A stretch of DNA of 64,000 bases from Paenibacillus sp. W2I17 (GCF_030815985.1 NZ_JAUSXM010000001.1:6634001-6698000), one strand, 5' to 3'. Counted from the stretch's first letter, positions 1-8,639 are shown. Made by a program: numbers and translations. Notes: generated by a model not told the origin, from the sequence alone.

Positions 1-1
1 T

Positions 2-679
2 GCGCCTGGACAACTGTCCCTGAATTCGGACATGCAGGCCCCACGTCAACCTGGTGCGGAGATTGAGACGACCTACACCGTTACCAATGCAGATGCACAC
101 TCCTGGGCAGAGGTTTACTTTGGTGAGTATGGATGGATTCCTGTTGAAGCAACACCGGGCTTTGATATGCCTCTGCTGACGGAACAGCCTGATGTACAGC
201 CTGTAGATGAGCCAGAAGAAGAGCCAGAAGAGGAGCCGGTACAAGAGGAAGAGCAGACCCCTGCACCTGAGCAGACATCGTCTGCCATCCCAACTTTTGT
301 TATCTGGGCTGCAGGAGCCATTATTGTATTGTGGGTAGCATATATGTTCTGGCGTAATCGTTTCTCCATGCGATTCTTTCTGCTTCGTCTACGGACAGGT
401 GGACCGCTCACCCCTGAACAGAAGGTAGTGGCAGAGACCGAGCGTTGGATTCAGTATGTGAAACGCAAAGGGTTGACCCGGAGCGGAGACGAGACACTTC
501 GTGAATCGGTAGCCCGCTGGAGCCAGGCAAGACCTGCTGCAGAAGCAACATTGTATGAGCTTCTCACGAAGTTTGAACAGACTCGTTACAGTCCGGCGTC
601 CGTAACTGCCGACGACTGGAAGGGCGTCTATCAGACCGCCTTGAAGCTGCGGAAGGAACTGAAAGCGGAACGGGCATAG
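2..679 (+). CDS. Transglutaminase-like membrane protein, C-terminal part
   Basis: This is the 3' end of a gene whose start lies before the window. The reading frame is open from base 2. The first visible part holds the end of a transglutaminase-like core ([10 protein letters not shown], then [12 protein letters not shown]), which contains the catalytic-type His of this fold. A Glu/Pro-rich linker (about residues 65-90) follows, then one membrane segment (about 95-112) and a basic, charged C-terminal domain of about 100 residues. This order matches the C-terminal half of TgpA/YebA-type (DUF3488-transglutaminase-DUF4129) membrane proteins. The substrate of the family is not established, so no specific function is given. 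A hairpin terminator overlaps the stop codon. Confidence 0.8.
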   Translation, partial: APGQLSLNSDMQAPRQPGAEIETTYTVTNADAHSWAEVYFGEYGWIPVEATPGFDMPLLTEQPDVQPVDEPEEEPEEEPVQEEEQTPAPEQTSSAIPTFVIWAAGAIIVLWVAYMFWRNRFSMRFFLLRLRTGGPLTPEQKVVAETERWIQYVKRKGLTRSGDETLRESVARWSQARPAAEATLYELLTKFEQTRYSPASVTADDWKGVYQTALKLRKELKAERA

Positions 680-708
680 TTGTTGCCCGTCCCGTTTTTC
701 CTTTTTTC
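666..708 (+). terminator. Rho-independent terminator after the transglutaminase-like gene
   Basis: An 11-bp stem with one mismatch (666-676 against 684-694) is followed by a T-rich run. The stem begins inside the last codons of the gene, so the stop codon sits in the stem-loop. Confidence 0.7.
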
Positions 709-789
709 CTATGCCATCAGGCGCTGTATGCATTTTCAGGAAAGACGGATTTGTGATATAGTGTGTCGTATGAAACTGAGGTGACTTCT

Positions 790-1317
790 TTGTTTAAAAT
801 GTTAATGCCCAAGCTGCGTGTAGACACGGTTTTTGACATTAATCTGGAAGAGCTGTACGCTCAAGGCTACCGTGGAATTATAACTGATCTGGATAACACA
901 CTCGTTGGAGCCAAAGCCGCTGACGCTACGCCCGAACTGATTGAATGGTTTGCACGTGTGAAAGAGGCAGGTTTCAAGCTGATGATTGTGTCCAATAACA
1001 ATTTGAATCGTGTATCCCTGTTTGCGACCCCGCTGGATATCCAGTTTGTGCATAGTGCACGCAAACCATCGAATGTACCGTTTCGTAGAGCAATGAAAAT
1101 GATGGAGTTATCTCCTGAAAACACGATTGTAGTAGGCGATCAGATGCTTACGGACGTTTATGGAGGGAACCGAATGGGGTTATATACCGTTCTGGTACTG
1201 CCAATCTCCATTGGGGACGAAGGTTTTATGACCCGCTTCAATCGACGCGTGGAACGGATTGCTCTAACGAGTTTACGCAGGAAAGGCTTATGGCTTGAGG
1301 AGGAAAAGAAGAAATGA
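790..1317 (+). CDS. YqeG family HAD IIIA-type phosphatase
   Basis: A HAD-superfamily phosphatase of the YqeG type (175 aa). Motif I is DLDNT at residues 33-37, and the late acidic motif is VGDQMLTDVYGGN. I chose TTG at 790 because GAGGTG lies six bases upstream and the protein then starts MFKMLMPKLRV, as in relatives. An in-frame GTG at 763 would add nine residues but has no good ribosome binding site. The stop overlaps the yqeH start by four bases (ATGA), so the two are probably translationally coupled. The physiological substrate in Firmicutes is not known to me. Confidence 0.88.
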   Translation: MFKMLMPKLRVDTVFDINLEELYAQGYRGIITDLDNTLVGAKAADATPELIEWFARVKEAGFKLMIVSNNNLNRVSLFATPLDIQFVHSARKPSNVPFRRAMKMMELSPENTIVVGDQMLTDVYGGNRMGLYTVLVLPISIGDEGFMTRFNRRVERIALTSLRRKGLWLEEEKKK

Positions 1318-2441
1318 CAGAACCGCATAACGGCAATCTTGCCGTAAGGTGCAGCGGATGCGGCGTGCATCTGCAAACAGAAAATTCGGAATTACCAGGG
1401 TTTATCCCCGAGAAGGCATTGGATCGTGAACCAGTTATATGCCAGCGCTGTTTCCGCATCAAAAACTACAATGAGTCATCATCCGTTACGGTGGATCAGG
1501 ACGAATTCCTGGCGCTGCTTAGCAAAATCGGGGATAAGGATGCACTTGTCATCCATATCGTTGATTTGTTTGACTTTGATGGCAGCATTATCTCCGGTCT
1601 GCAACGTTTTGTAGGCAACAATCCGGTATTGCTTGCTGTGAACAAAACGGACTTGCTTCCGAAAGTAACCAACTGGAACAAGGTTCGCAACTGGGTACAG
1701 AAGCAAGCCAAAGAACAGGGTTTGCGTACCGTGGATGTAGTCTTGTGCAGTGCAAAGCAAAATCAGGGCTTCGACCGACTGCTTGAGCTTGTAGGAACGT
1801 ATCGCGAAGATCGCGACGTGTACGTGGTTGGTGGTACCAATGTGGGTAAATCCACACTGATTAACCGTCTGATTCGTGATTACAGCGATCTGGAGCAGGA
1901 ACTGACCACATCCCGTTATCCGGGAACAACGCTGGATATGGTGAACATTCCGCTGGATGATGGAAAATATATTATTGATACGCCTGGAATCGTGTATCCA
2001 TGGCGTTTCAGCGAGATTGTTTCACGTAAGGATCTCGCTGCCATCATGCCGGAAAAACCGCTTAAACCGGCTGTGTATCAGTTGAATTCCGGTCAGACGC
2101 TGTTCTTCGGCGGCATGGCTCGATTTGACTTTGTGGAAGGTGATCGCCAGTCGTTCACTTGTTTTATCAGCACTGCGCTAGATATTCACCGGACGAAGCT
2201 GGAGCGTGCAGATGATCTGTACCGCGACCACCTGGGAGAACTGTTGTCTCCGCCAACCCGTGAGGATGCAGCAGAGATGGCTGAATGGACCAGACATGAA
2301 TTCCGCATCAAACGCGGCAGTCAATCGGATGTATTCATCTCGGGTCTGGGCTGGATTAAGGTGAATGGCGATATTGGAGCGCTTGTTGCTGTTCATGCTC
2401 CAAAAGGCATTCGTGTACAGATCCGTCCATCCTTAATCTAA
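1314..2441 (+). CDS. yqeH: Ribosome biogenesis GTPase YqeH
   Basis: A circularly permuted GTPase (375 aa) needed for assembly of the 30S subunit. A treble-clef type zinc motif is visible at the N-terminus (CSGC at 13-16 and CQRC at 43-46). The G4 motif (NKTD) comes before the G1 P-loop (GGTNVGKSTLIN) and G3 (DTPG), which is the permuted order that defines the family. It overlaps yqeG by four bases and is followed by aroE in the same direction, the standard Firmicute arrangement. Confidence 0.95.
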   Translation: MTEPHNGNLAVRCSGCGVHLQTENSELPGFIPEKALDREPVICQRCFRIKNYNESSSVTVDQDEFLALLSKIGDKDALVIHIVDLFDFDGSIISGLQRFVGNNPVLLAVNKTDLLPKVTNWNKVRNWVQKQAKEQGLRTVDVVLCSAKQNQGFDRLLELVGTYREDRDVYVVGGTNVGKSTLINRLIRDYSDLEQELTTSRYPGTTLDMVNIPLDDGKYIIDTPGIVYPWRFSEIVSRKDLAAIMPEKPLKPAVYQLNSGQTLFFGGMARFDFVEGDRQSFTCFISTALDIHRTKLERADDLYRDHLGELLSPPTREDAAEMAEWTRHEFRIKRGSQSDVFISGLGWIKVNGDIGALVAVHAPKGIRVQIRPSLI

Positions 2442-2486
2442 TGTAATCTCAGAACCTGTACATCAGAGCGGATTGGAGGCGGACCT

Positions 2487-3356
2487 ATGTCTGAGGATAA
2501 GAAGGGCAACCCTTCACTTCCTGTGTTGCTTGGCGTTATGGGTGATCCCATTGCTCATTCCAAATCACCGGCAATGCACAATGCGGCCCTGCAGGCTGCA
2601 GGAGTGAATGGGATGTATATGCCACTGCATGTTCATCCGGATCAATTGGAAGCGGCAGTTCGGGGAATTGTGGCATTGGGCTATCGTGGTGTCAATGTCA
2701 CGATCCCGCACAAAGAGCAGGTGATGCAGTACCTGGATGTGATCGATGAAAGTGCTCGCCTGATTGGTGCGGTGAATACCATCGTCAATGAAAGTGGAAC
2801 ACTGACAGGGTACAATACGGATGGTATTGGCTATGTCCGATCGCTGAAGGAAGAGGCTGTGCCTGAGCTTGCGGGTAAACGTATTGCTGTACTGGGAGCA
2901 GGTGGAGCGGCAAGAGGTGTTATATACGCACTTGCATTGGAGAAGCCTGAGCAGATCCACATTCTGAATCGTACAGCGGACAGGGCTGTTGCACTTGCTT
3001 CGGATTTACGGGGCCATGGCTTGGGAGAAATCTCGGGCAGTGGCATGGAAGACGCTGCGACGGTCTTGGCTACGGCTGATATTGTGATCAACACAACGGC
3101 TGCTGGAATGCATCCTCATGTTGATGACGTACCAGTTGATCCTGCACTGATCCGTGAAGGAGCAGCGGTGAGTGATCTGATCTACAATCCGCTGGAGACC
3201 CGTCTGCTTCGAGAGTCTCGGTTACGTGGATGCACAGTGCACGGTGGTCTGGGGATGTTTGTATACCAGGGCGCAGTGGCCTTTGAACATTGGCTTGGCA
3301 TCCCGGCTCCAGTGGAGACGATGAGACGAGCAGTGCTAAACAGTTTTGAAGTGTGA
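2487..3356 (+). CDS. aroE: Shikimate dehydrogenase
   Basis: Reduces 3-dehydroshikimate to shikimate with NADPH in the chorismate (aromatic amino acid) pathway. The protein is 289 aa, close to the family's usual length. Visible motifs are the substrate-binding SKSPAMHN near the N-terminus, NVTIPHK with the catalytic Lys, NTDGIGY, and the nucleotide-binding GAGGAARGV loop. GGAGGCGG is placed before the ATG. It sits between yqeH and yhbY, as in other Firmicutes. A structured repeat begins 12 bases after its stop. Confidence 0.95.
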   Translation: MSEDKKGNPSLPVLLGVMGDPIAHSKSPAMHNAALQAAGVNGMYMPLHVHPDQLEAAVRGIVALGYRGVNVTIPHKEQVMQYLDVIDESARLIGAVNTIVNESGTLTGYNTDGIGYVRSLKEEAVPELAGKRIAVLGAGGAARGVIYALALEKPEQIHILNRTADRAVALASDLRGHGLGEISGSGMEDAATVLATADIVINTTAAGMHPHVDDVPVDPALIREGAAVSDLIYNPLETRLLRESRLRGCTVHGGLGMFVYQGAVAFEHWLGIPAPVETMRRAVLNSFEV

Positions 3357-3368
3357 AAATGATATTAA

Positions 3369-3559
3369 GAGTACAGGCAGACAACGAGTGCAGAACCAAT
3401 CTGAAGAAACGAAGTGGTCGCTTAAAAGCTTTCTGCAAGAAAGCTGCTTCGGAAGCATAAGCTATCACCGGATTTTCCCTTTGTGAAAAGGGATCAGAAA
3501 AATCTGGGGATAACAGCGATCGGAAGATGGTACTGCAATCGGAGTCACATTGTGTACTC
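3369..3559 (+). repeat. Dispersed structured repeat, copy 1 (aroE-yhbY gap)
   Basis: This fills most of the 307-base gap after aroE. The core (AATCTGAAGAA, a 50-nt hairpin at 3463-3512, then AACAGCGATCGGA) recurs at 36864-37012, 43571-43690 and 43753-43872. The hairpin has an A/T- and G/C-paired outer arm, an inner CCCTT/AAGGG arm and a GTGA loop. This copy also has an extra segment (about 3425-3460) holding two small perfect hairpins that the other copies lack. The ends (GAGTAC at 3369 and GTACTC at 3554) pair with each other, and so do TGCAG (3389) and CTGCA (3533). No open frame explains it. Confidence 0.85.
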
Positions 3560-3663
3560 AGTGATCATTTTCACCATTGAAAAATAATAATTGAATGGTC
3601 AGGTCCGGACAGTTTTTGCGCTGTCGATCAGGGCCTGCTCAACATAAGGAGTATGGAGTATTC

Positions 3664-3957
3664 ATGTTAAACGGTAAACAAAAGCGCTTTTTGCGGTCAC
3701 AGGCACATCACCTGACCCCTGTATTTCAGATTGGTAAAGGTGGAACCAACGAGCACCTGTTCCGTCACATCGAAGATGCGATTGAGAAGCGCGAATTGAT
3801 GAAAGTGCAAGTGTTGAACAACAATGACGAGGACAGAAAAGAGATGGCAGAAGAAGTTGCCCGTGAAACGGGAAGTGAGCTTGTACAACTCATCGGTAAC
3901 ACAATCATCCTGTACAAAGAATCTCGCGATAACAAACAAATCGAACTACCTAGATAA
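3664..3957 (+). CDS. yhbY: YhbY family RNA-binding protein (CRM domain)
   Basis: A 97-residue single-domain CRM protein associated with pre-50S ribosomal particles in bacteria. The GKGG loop of the KH-like fold is visible (QIGKGGTNEHL). I chose the ATG at 3664, giving MLNGKQKRFLR, because it follows AAGGAGTATGGAG. The frame stays open upstream to 3595, but that part has no ribosome binding site and no family similarity. It lies directly before nadD. Confidence 0.93.
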   Translation: MLNGKQKRFLRSQAHHLTPVFQIGKGGTNEHLFRHIEDAIEKRELMKVQVLNNNDEDRKEMAEEVARETGSELVQLIGNTIILYKESRDNKQIELPR

Positions 3958-3972
3958 GGGAGCGTGACGCAG

Positions 3973-4563
3973 GTGAAGATCGGCATCATGGGTGGTACGT
4001 TTGATCCGATCCACATGGGACACCTCCTGGCAGCTGAAGCGGCAAGGGATTCACATGCATTGGATGAGATCTGGTTCATGCCTTCCCATGTTCCACCTCA
4101 CAAACGCGGAGCCGGAGCTTCGGGACAGCAACGTCTCGATATGACGGAAGCGGCTGTGAAGGGTGTGCAGCAATATGAGGTGCTGGGTATCGAGATGGAA
4201 TTGGGCGGAGTGTCTTATACCATTGATACGATGAAGGAACTGTGGCGTCGCCATCCTGAACATGAATTTTATTTCATTATCGGGGCGGATATGGTGAACT
4301 ATCTTCCCAAATGGGAGCAGATTGAAGAGCTTGCAGAACGCTTAACCTTTATCGGAGTTGGTCGGCCGGGCTTCCAGTTACATCTGGATGATTTACCAGA
4401 TGAGTTACAGGATCGGGTCCTGCTGGCCGAGATGCCCTTGGTCGATATTTCATCGACAGCCGTACGCAGACGTCTGGCCAAAGGACATTCGGTACGCTTC
4501 ATGATTCCTGATGAAGTGCACCAATACATTGTAAGGAGCGGTTTATATGGCACTAAGCCGTGA
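3973..4563 (+). CDS. nadD: Nicotinate-nucleotide adenylyltransferase
   Basis: Adenylates nicotinic acid mononucleotide to deamido-NAD in NAD synthesis. It shows the nucleotidyltransferase motif GGTFDPIHMGH near the N-terminus and ISSTAVR near the C-terminus. I chose GTG 3973 (MKIGIMGGTF) because AAGGGAG lies ten bases upstream. GTG 3964, three codons earlier, is only one base from that site and is the alternative. The 3' end overlaps yqeK by 17 bases. Confidence 0.93.
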   Translation: MKIGIMGGTFDPIHMGHLLAAEAARDSHALDEIWFMPSHVPPHKRGAGASGQQRLDMTEAAVKGVQQYEVLGIEMELGGVSYTIDTMKELWRRHPEHEFYFIIGADMVNYLPKWEQIEELAERLTFIGVGRPGFQLHLDDLPDELQDRVLLAEMPLVDISSTAVRRRLAKGHSVRFMIPDEVHQYIVRSGLYGTKP

Positions 4564-5113
4564 TGAACTGATTCAAGCCGTATCCGGACAAATGCCGGAA
4601 AAACGCTGGAAGCATACACTGGGTGTAATGGAATCGTCAGTGATGTTGGCTGAAAAATACGGTGCTGATCCTGTGAAAGCAGATCTGGCAGCGATATTGC
4701 ATGATGTGGCGAAGTACTGGCCCATAGCGGAGATGGAAGCGGTCATCCGTGATAACGGATTAAACCAGGAACTTCTGCAGCATGACAAGCAGCTCTGGCA
4801 TTCCGAAGTCGGTGCTTTTGTAGCCAAGCGTGATTACGGTGTGGAAGATTCCGAAGTTATTAATGCCATCCGGTGGCATACCTCGGGTCGGGTAGGCATG
4901 AGCTTGCTGGACAAAGTGGTATGTCTTGCCGATTACATTGAACCGGGACGAGATTTCCCGGGAGTAGATCACATTCGCGAACAGGCTGAACGTAGTCTGG
5001 AGGAAGGTTTAATTGCCGGATTCGATTCGACGATCAGCTTGCTGATCTCACAGCGCCGTGTCATTTATCCTTTGACCATGCTGTCGCGGAATGACTTAAT
5101 TGCACAATTATAG
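4547..5113 (+). CDS. yqeK: YqeK, HD-domain bis(5'-nucleosyl)-tetraphosphatase (symmetrical)
   Basis: An HD-superfamily phosphohydrolase (188 aa). The metal-binding HD pair is in ILHDVAKYW, with an early His in RWKHTLGVM and further His residues in WHSEVGA and RWHTSGR. Family members from Firmicutes hydrolyse Ap4A symmetrically, so a role in clearing stress dinucleotides is inferred. AAGGAG precedes the ATG, which lies inside the end of nadD. The stop codon sits at the junction with a 49-bp repeat element, so the last residues may have been set by that insertion. Confidence 0.9.
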   Translation: MALSRDELIQAVSGQMPEKRWKHTLGVMESSVMLAEKYGADPVKADLAAILHDVAKYWPIAEMEAVIRDNGLNQELLQHDKQLWHSEVGAFVAKRDYGVEDSEVINAIRWHTSGRVGMSLLDKVVCLADYIEPGRDFPGVDHIREQAERSLEEGLIAGFDSTISLLISQRRVIYPLTMLSRNDLIAQL

Positions 5114-5171
5114 AGGTTGTTCAAAAAGTCCACTTTTGATTACGAAGGATCTTTTTGAACACACAATTATA
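5103..5171 (+). repeat. 49-bp miniature inverted-repeat element with 10-bp flanking direct repeats
   Basis: The 10-base sequence CACAATTATA occurs at 5103-5112 and again at 5162-5171. Between them lies a 49-bp insert with near-perfect inverted repeats (GTTCAAAAAGTCC against GGATCTTTTTGAAC). Direct repeats flanking a terminal-inverted-repeat element are what a transposition target duplication looks like. The left direct repeat contains most of the last codons and stop of yqeK. There is no T-run, so it is not a typical terminator. Confidence 0.65.
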
Positions 5172-5189
5172 AATTATGGAGGTTGGTTC

Positions 5190-5537
5190 ATGACAGTATC
5201 ATCGAAAGAACTTATGAATATGGCGGTTGCTGCCGCTGACGACAAAAAGGCATCCAATATTGTAGCGTTGGATCTGATTAATGTTTCTCTGGTGGCAGAT
5301 TATTTTGTTATTTGTCACGGAAATTCCGATACACAGGTACAAGCCATTGCCACTGAAATTCGCAAACAGGCTCATGCAGCCGGAGCGACGATCAAAGGTA
5401 TCGAAGGTATGGATTCCGCACGTTGGGTATTGATGGACATGGGCGATGTTGTTGTTCATATCTTCCACCGCGACGAGCGTGAATACTACAACATTGAACG
5501 ACTATGGTCTGATGCCAAAGTGGTGGAAACTGTATGA
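5190..5537 (+). CDS. rsfS: Ribosomal silencing factor RsfS
   Basis: A 115-aa RsfS/Iojap family protein. It binds ribosomal protein uL14 and keeps the subunits apart when nutrients are low. The family motif KGIEGMDSARWVLMD and the C-terminal HIFHRDEREYYNIERLW block are both visible. The ATG at 5190 follows TGGAGG. The frame is also open upstream through the repeat element, but that part is not part of the family. It overlaps the next gene by four bases. Confidence 0.95.
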   Translation: MTVSSKELMNMAVAAADDKKASNIVALDLINVSLVADYFVICHGNSDTQVQAIATEIRKQAHAAGATIKGIEGMDSARWVLMDMGDVVVHIFHRDEREYYNIERLWSDAKVVETV

Positions 5538-6439
5538 GTTTGATTGCTGGAACAGTCGTCTCTTTGCCGGTTTCACGTGAAGTGTCTCCGTTTGGCTTCT
5601 TTTTGACGACAGGATCGGAAGATGTACTGCTTCACTACACCGAGTTAACACGGGATATTAAAATTGGTGAGACGCTTGAGGTATTTGTATTCTTTGATAC
5701 AGAAGATCGTCTGGCCGTAACGATGAAAAAGCCTTATCTCATGCTTGGCGAAATGGCACGACTGGTTGTGGCAGATGTTCACCCACGACTGGGCTGTTTC
5801 TTGGAAATGGGTCTTGGACGGCAATTGCTGCTTCCTATTCGTGAATTGCCTGAACTGGAAGAACTGCGTCCTCAAGTGGGGGATGAAGTCTTTGTAATCA
5901 TGGAACATGACAAGCAGGGACGTCTGCGTGCCAAATTGGCCGGGGAACGAGAGCTTTCACCATTGTCTTTCCATGCGCCAACTTCATGGTTAAACGAGTG
6001 GGTTGAAGCGACGGTATACAAGCCACTGCAGATGGGTACTTTTGTACTTGTAGAGGGCGGTGTACTGGGCTTTGGCGCAATTGGTATGATTCATTCATCC
6101 GAACGTAGTCATATGCTGCGTCTTGGTGAAAAAGTGAAATGTCGGGTGACACTGGTACGTGAAGACGGACGTGTGAATCTGGCCATGACTCAACTCAAAC
6201 AAGTTGGACGTAACGAAGATGCAGACAAGCTGCTCGCCTTTATGAAAGAGCGTCCTATGGGCGGCATGCCTTACTCGGATGCAACTCCGCCGGATATCAT
6301 CAAGCAGCGCTTTGGCATCAGTAAGTCTGCGTTCAAGCGTGCCTTGGGCAAATTGATGAAGGATGGACTGGTGGTTCAAAAGGAAAGCTGGACGTATTTG
6401 TCCGAATCTGCTCCTGCAGATCAAAGTGAAGACAAGTAA
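5534..6439 (+). CDS. CvfB-like S1 RNA-binding protein
   Basis: A 301-residue protein with the layout of CvfB/YitL: repeated S1-type OB folds over about the first 220 residues (for example FGFFLTTG and GAIGMIHSSE), then a C-terminal winged-helix segment (PPDIIKQRFGISKSAFKRALG). Staphylococcal CvfB binds RNA and affects virulence gene expression; the role in this genus is unknown. It starts inside the rsfS stop (ATGA), so the two are co-translated. Confidence 0.85.
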   Translation: MSLIAGTVVSLPVSREVSPFGFFLTTGSEDVLLHYTELTRDIKIGETLEVFVFFDTEDRLAVTMKKPYLMLGEMARLVVADVHPRLGCFLEMGLGRQLLLPIRELPELEELRPQVGDEVFVIMEHDKQGRLRAKLAGERELSPLSFHAPTSWLNEWVEATVYKPLQMGTFVLVEGGVLGFGAIGMIHSSERSHMLRLGEKVKCRVTLVREDGRVNLAMTQLKQVGRNEDADKLLAFMKERPMGGMPYSDATPPDIIKQRFGISKSAFKRALGKLMKDGLVVQKESWTYLSESAPADQSEDK

Positions 6440-6479
6440 TCTTCTTGATTAAATAGTTGTAATATGGAACTCGGATAAG

Positions 6480-6526
6480 GCAGGGATAGGCTGGGTAAAC
6501 ACCGGATGCCCCTGCTTTTTCTTTTG
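6480..6526 (+). terminator. Possible weak terminator upstream of the methyltransferase
   Basis: GCAGGG (6480) can pair with CCCTGC (6511) across a long loop, followed by TTTTTCTTTT. The stem is short and the loop long, so the call is tentative. Confidence 0.35.
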
Positions 6527-6568
6527 TTAACAGGATTGGAAAATGAAATTGAAAGTGCGGTGCCTGAC

Positions 6569-7339
6569 ATGTCTTACCGGAAATTTGCCTATGTGTATGA
6601 TGAATTAATGGAAGATATGCCTTATCCGGACTGGATAAGGTTTGCAAGAACAGCATGGGAAAAGCATGGAATGCCCAAAAGTGTCGCTGAACTTGGCTGT
6701 GGAACGGGCTCCATTACGATCCCGCTCGTGAACTCCGGTTTCGAAGTTACAGGCATTGATCTCTCATCAGACATGTTGTCGGTTGCGCGCAGCAAGATGG
6801 AGGCTACGCCTCAGGGTCATCGCTTGTATCGCGAGGGCAGTGTCCGTTGGGTGCAGCAGGATATGCGGGAATGGCGAGTTCCCGAACCTGTGGATTCGGT
6901 GATATCTTTCTGTGATTGCGTCAATTATTTGCTTGAACAAGAAGATGTCGTTCGAACATTCCAGCGGACATACGAAATGCTGAAGCCTGGTGGAACGTTC
7001 CTGTTTGATGTGCATCATCCCAATACCCTTATTCGTTATGATGAGGAGCAGCCTTTTGTACTGGATGAGCGCTCGATATCTTATATTTGGACTTGTGATC
7101 TGGACCAGGATCGCTGTGAGATCGAACATCATCTCAGTATTTTTTCGCGTGTGGATAATGGTAACAAGGATATGTATCAGCGGTTTGAAGAAGTTCATGT
7201 CCAGCGTGCATATAATCCGGACTGGATGAAGCTGGAGTTATCCAAGGCAGGTTTTAGAGACGTGAAGGTATATGCGGATTTTGAATGGAAAGAAGCTGGA
7301 GACAGCGCACAGCGCTTGTTCTACGTGGCTGTGAAGTAA
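6569..7339 (+). CDS. YqeM-like class I SAM-dependent methyltransferase
   Basis: A 256-aa Rossmann-fold methyltransferase. Motif I is ELGCGTGSI, followed by an acidic residue in TGIDLS, and a late CDCVNYLL segment. The position after rsfS and the MSYRKFAYVYDELMEDMPYPDW start match B. subtilis YqeM, whose substrate is unknown. I chose ATG 6569 by that match, though its ribosome binding site is weak. An upstream ATG at 6506 lies within the possible terminator and adds a poorly conserved hydrophobic stretch. Confidence 0.85.
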   Translation: MSYRKFAYVYDELMEDMPYPDWIRFARTAWEKHGMPKSVAELGCGTGSITIPLVNSGFEVTGIDLSSDMLSVARSKMEATPQGHRLYREGSVRWVQQDMREWRVPEPVDSVISFCDCVNYLLEQEDVVRTFQRTYEMLKPGGTFLFDVHHPNTLIRYDEEQPFVLDERSISYIWTCDLDQDRCEIEHHLSIFSRVDNGNKDMYQRFEEVHVQRAYNPDWMKLELSKAGFRDVKVYADFEWKEAGDSAQRLFYVAVK

Positions 7340-7353
7340 GAAGGAAAGATGAC

Positions 7354-7390
7354 AACTGTCCTTATGTATCGTGCATAAGGACAGTTTTTT
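7354..7390 (+). terminator. Strong rho-independent terminator
   Basis: A perfect 13-bp stem (7354-7366 with 7374-7386), a 7-base loop and a T-run. It ends the yqeG-to-yqeM transcription cluster. Confidence 0.92.
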
Positions 7391-7514
7391 TGTTTGATTT
7401 TCCATGGAGAATGAATAGCAATAGTCTTAAATAGGATAAAGGAATGCTAGGAAAGACTTACGAGCGTGACAAAAAGTATTGCCAGTTAAAGTAAAGGAGG
7501 CCATAATAGTCGGA

Positions 7515-7530
7515 TAGAAAGCGTTTTCTA
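7515..7530 (+). promoter_or_regulatory. Possible catabolite-responsive (cre-like) operator
   Basis: TAGAAAGCGTTTTCTA is nearly palindromic and resembles the CcpA cre consensus TGWAANCGNTNWCA except at the outermost bases. It lies about 30 bases before the start codon of the kinase-like gene, where a bound repressor could block transcription. No promoter could be fixed next to it. Confidence 0.35.
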
Positions 7531-7561
7531 AGGAAATCAATAGTCGAGGTGAGGTGTAGAA

Positions 7562-8518
7562 ATGGAAAGTACATATAAAACAAGACTTACGTCAGAACAG
7601 TTGAATGCCATAATAGAGCAGCATTTCTCTGCAAGTATACAGGACTACAAGGAAATGGTGGATGGCTGGGCCAATCATGCATATCTCATTACACTGAGTG
7701 ACGCACAGCGAGTGGTACTCAAAATTGCACCGTCGGCTTCGACAAATCTGATGCGCTGTGAGCAGGATCTCATGATTGCTGAGGTTGAGGCACTGCGCCT
7801 CATTACGGAGCTACAGGATGTTCCCGTACCCCAAGTGTTGGCTTATGATGATTCGTTAACTATGGCTTCAGCACGTTATTTTATCATGGAGTACATGTCT
7901 GGAACACCCTATAATCAGGTCAAGGATCAATATTCTGCGGAAGAACAGGAGGCCATTGAACACCTGCTCGGTCGGTACAATCGTCGAATTAATGAAATCA
8001 AGGGCGAGAAGTTTGGGTATTTCTCTGAGGAAAAACAGCGATATTCCACATGGAAAGAAGCATTTATGAATCTGATGGATGACATTCTTACCGATGGTGA
8101 AGAAGCCGGGGTTACATTTACGATCGATTACCCTGAATTGAGACGTTTGATTGGAGAAAAATCGAATGTACTGGACGATGTCAAAGAACCTGTGCTTGTG
8201 AGTTGGGATCTGTGGGATGGCAATGTTTTAGTAGACAAAGGTCGCATTACAGCCATTATTGATTTTGAACGTTCTCTGTGGGCAGATCCTCTGATGGAGC
8301 ATTATTTCAGTCATTTTAACTATACGCCTGGTTTTGTGAAAGGGTATGGGCATGCGATTACAACTGAAAGTGAATTGAAAAGAAGAAGTCTCTATGACTT
8401 GTACTTTGATCTGGTGCTGCGTATTGAGTGCGCTTATCGTCAATATGATAATCAGGAACATGTGAATTGGACCATTCATAATCTGGAGGAAGGCATCGAG
8501 CGTTTTCGTTTATCCTGA
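7562..8518 (+). CDS. APH-like phosphotransferase family protein
   Basis: A 318-residue protein of the aminoglycoside phosphotransferase/choline kinase-like fold. The N-lobe Lys is in VVLKIA, the hinge is IMEYMSG, the catalytic loop is SWDLWDGNVLV and the metal-binding motif is AIIDFERSLWADP. The usual catalytic-loop start HGD is SWD here. The Asp and the later Asn are kept, so activity is still possible. The substrate cannot be read from the sequence, and resistance should not be assumed. GAGGTGAGG precedes the ATG. It stands alone between a terminator and the leuS leader. Confidence 0.8.
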   Translation: MESTYKTRLTSEQLNAIIEQHFSASIQDYKEMVDGWANHAYLITLSDAQRVVLKIAPSASTNLMRCEQDLMIAEVEALRLITELQDVPVPQVLAYDDSLTMASARYFIMEYMSGTPYNQVKDQYSAEEQEAIEHLLGRYNRRINEIKGEKFGYFSEEKQRYSTWKEAFMNLMDDILTDGEEAGVTFTIDYPELRRLIGEKSNVLDDVKEPVLVSWDLWDGNVLVDKGRITAIIDFERSLWADPLMEHYFSHFNYTPGFVKGYGHAITTESELKRRSLYDLYFDLVLRIECAYRQYDNQEHVNWTIHNLEEGIERFRLS

Positions 8519-8584
8519 ACAGCAACGAGTATTATTGAACGGTACGAACCGTGTGACTTAAAAGGGTGATTATAACGTGTAATA

Positions 8585-8613
8585 TTGACTTTGGGCTTGC
8601 TTTTTTATATAAT
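8585..8613 (+). promoter_or_regulatory. SigA promoter of the leuS T-box leader
   Basis: TTGACT and TATAAT are separated by 17 bases. Transcription would start near 8620, just before the T-box leader. Confidence 0.85.
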
Positions 8614-8639
8614 GGTCCCGATATTGTATACATATTTCG

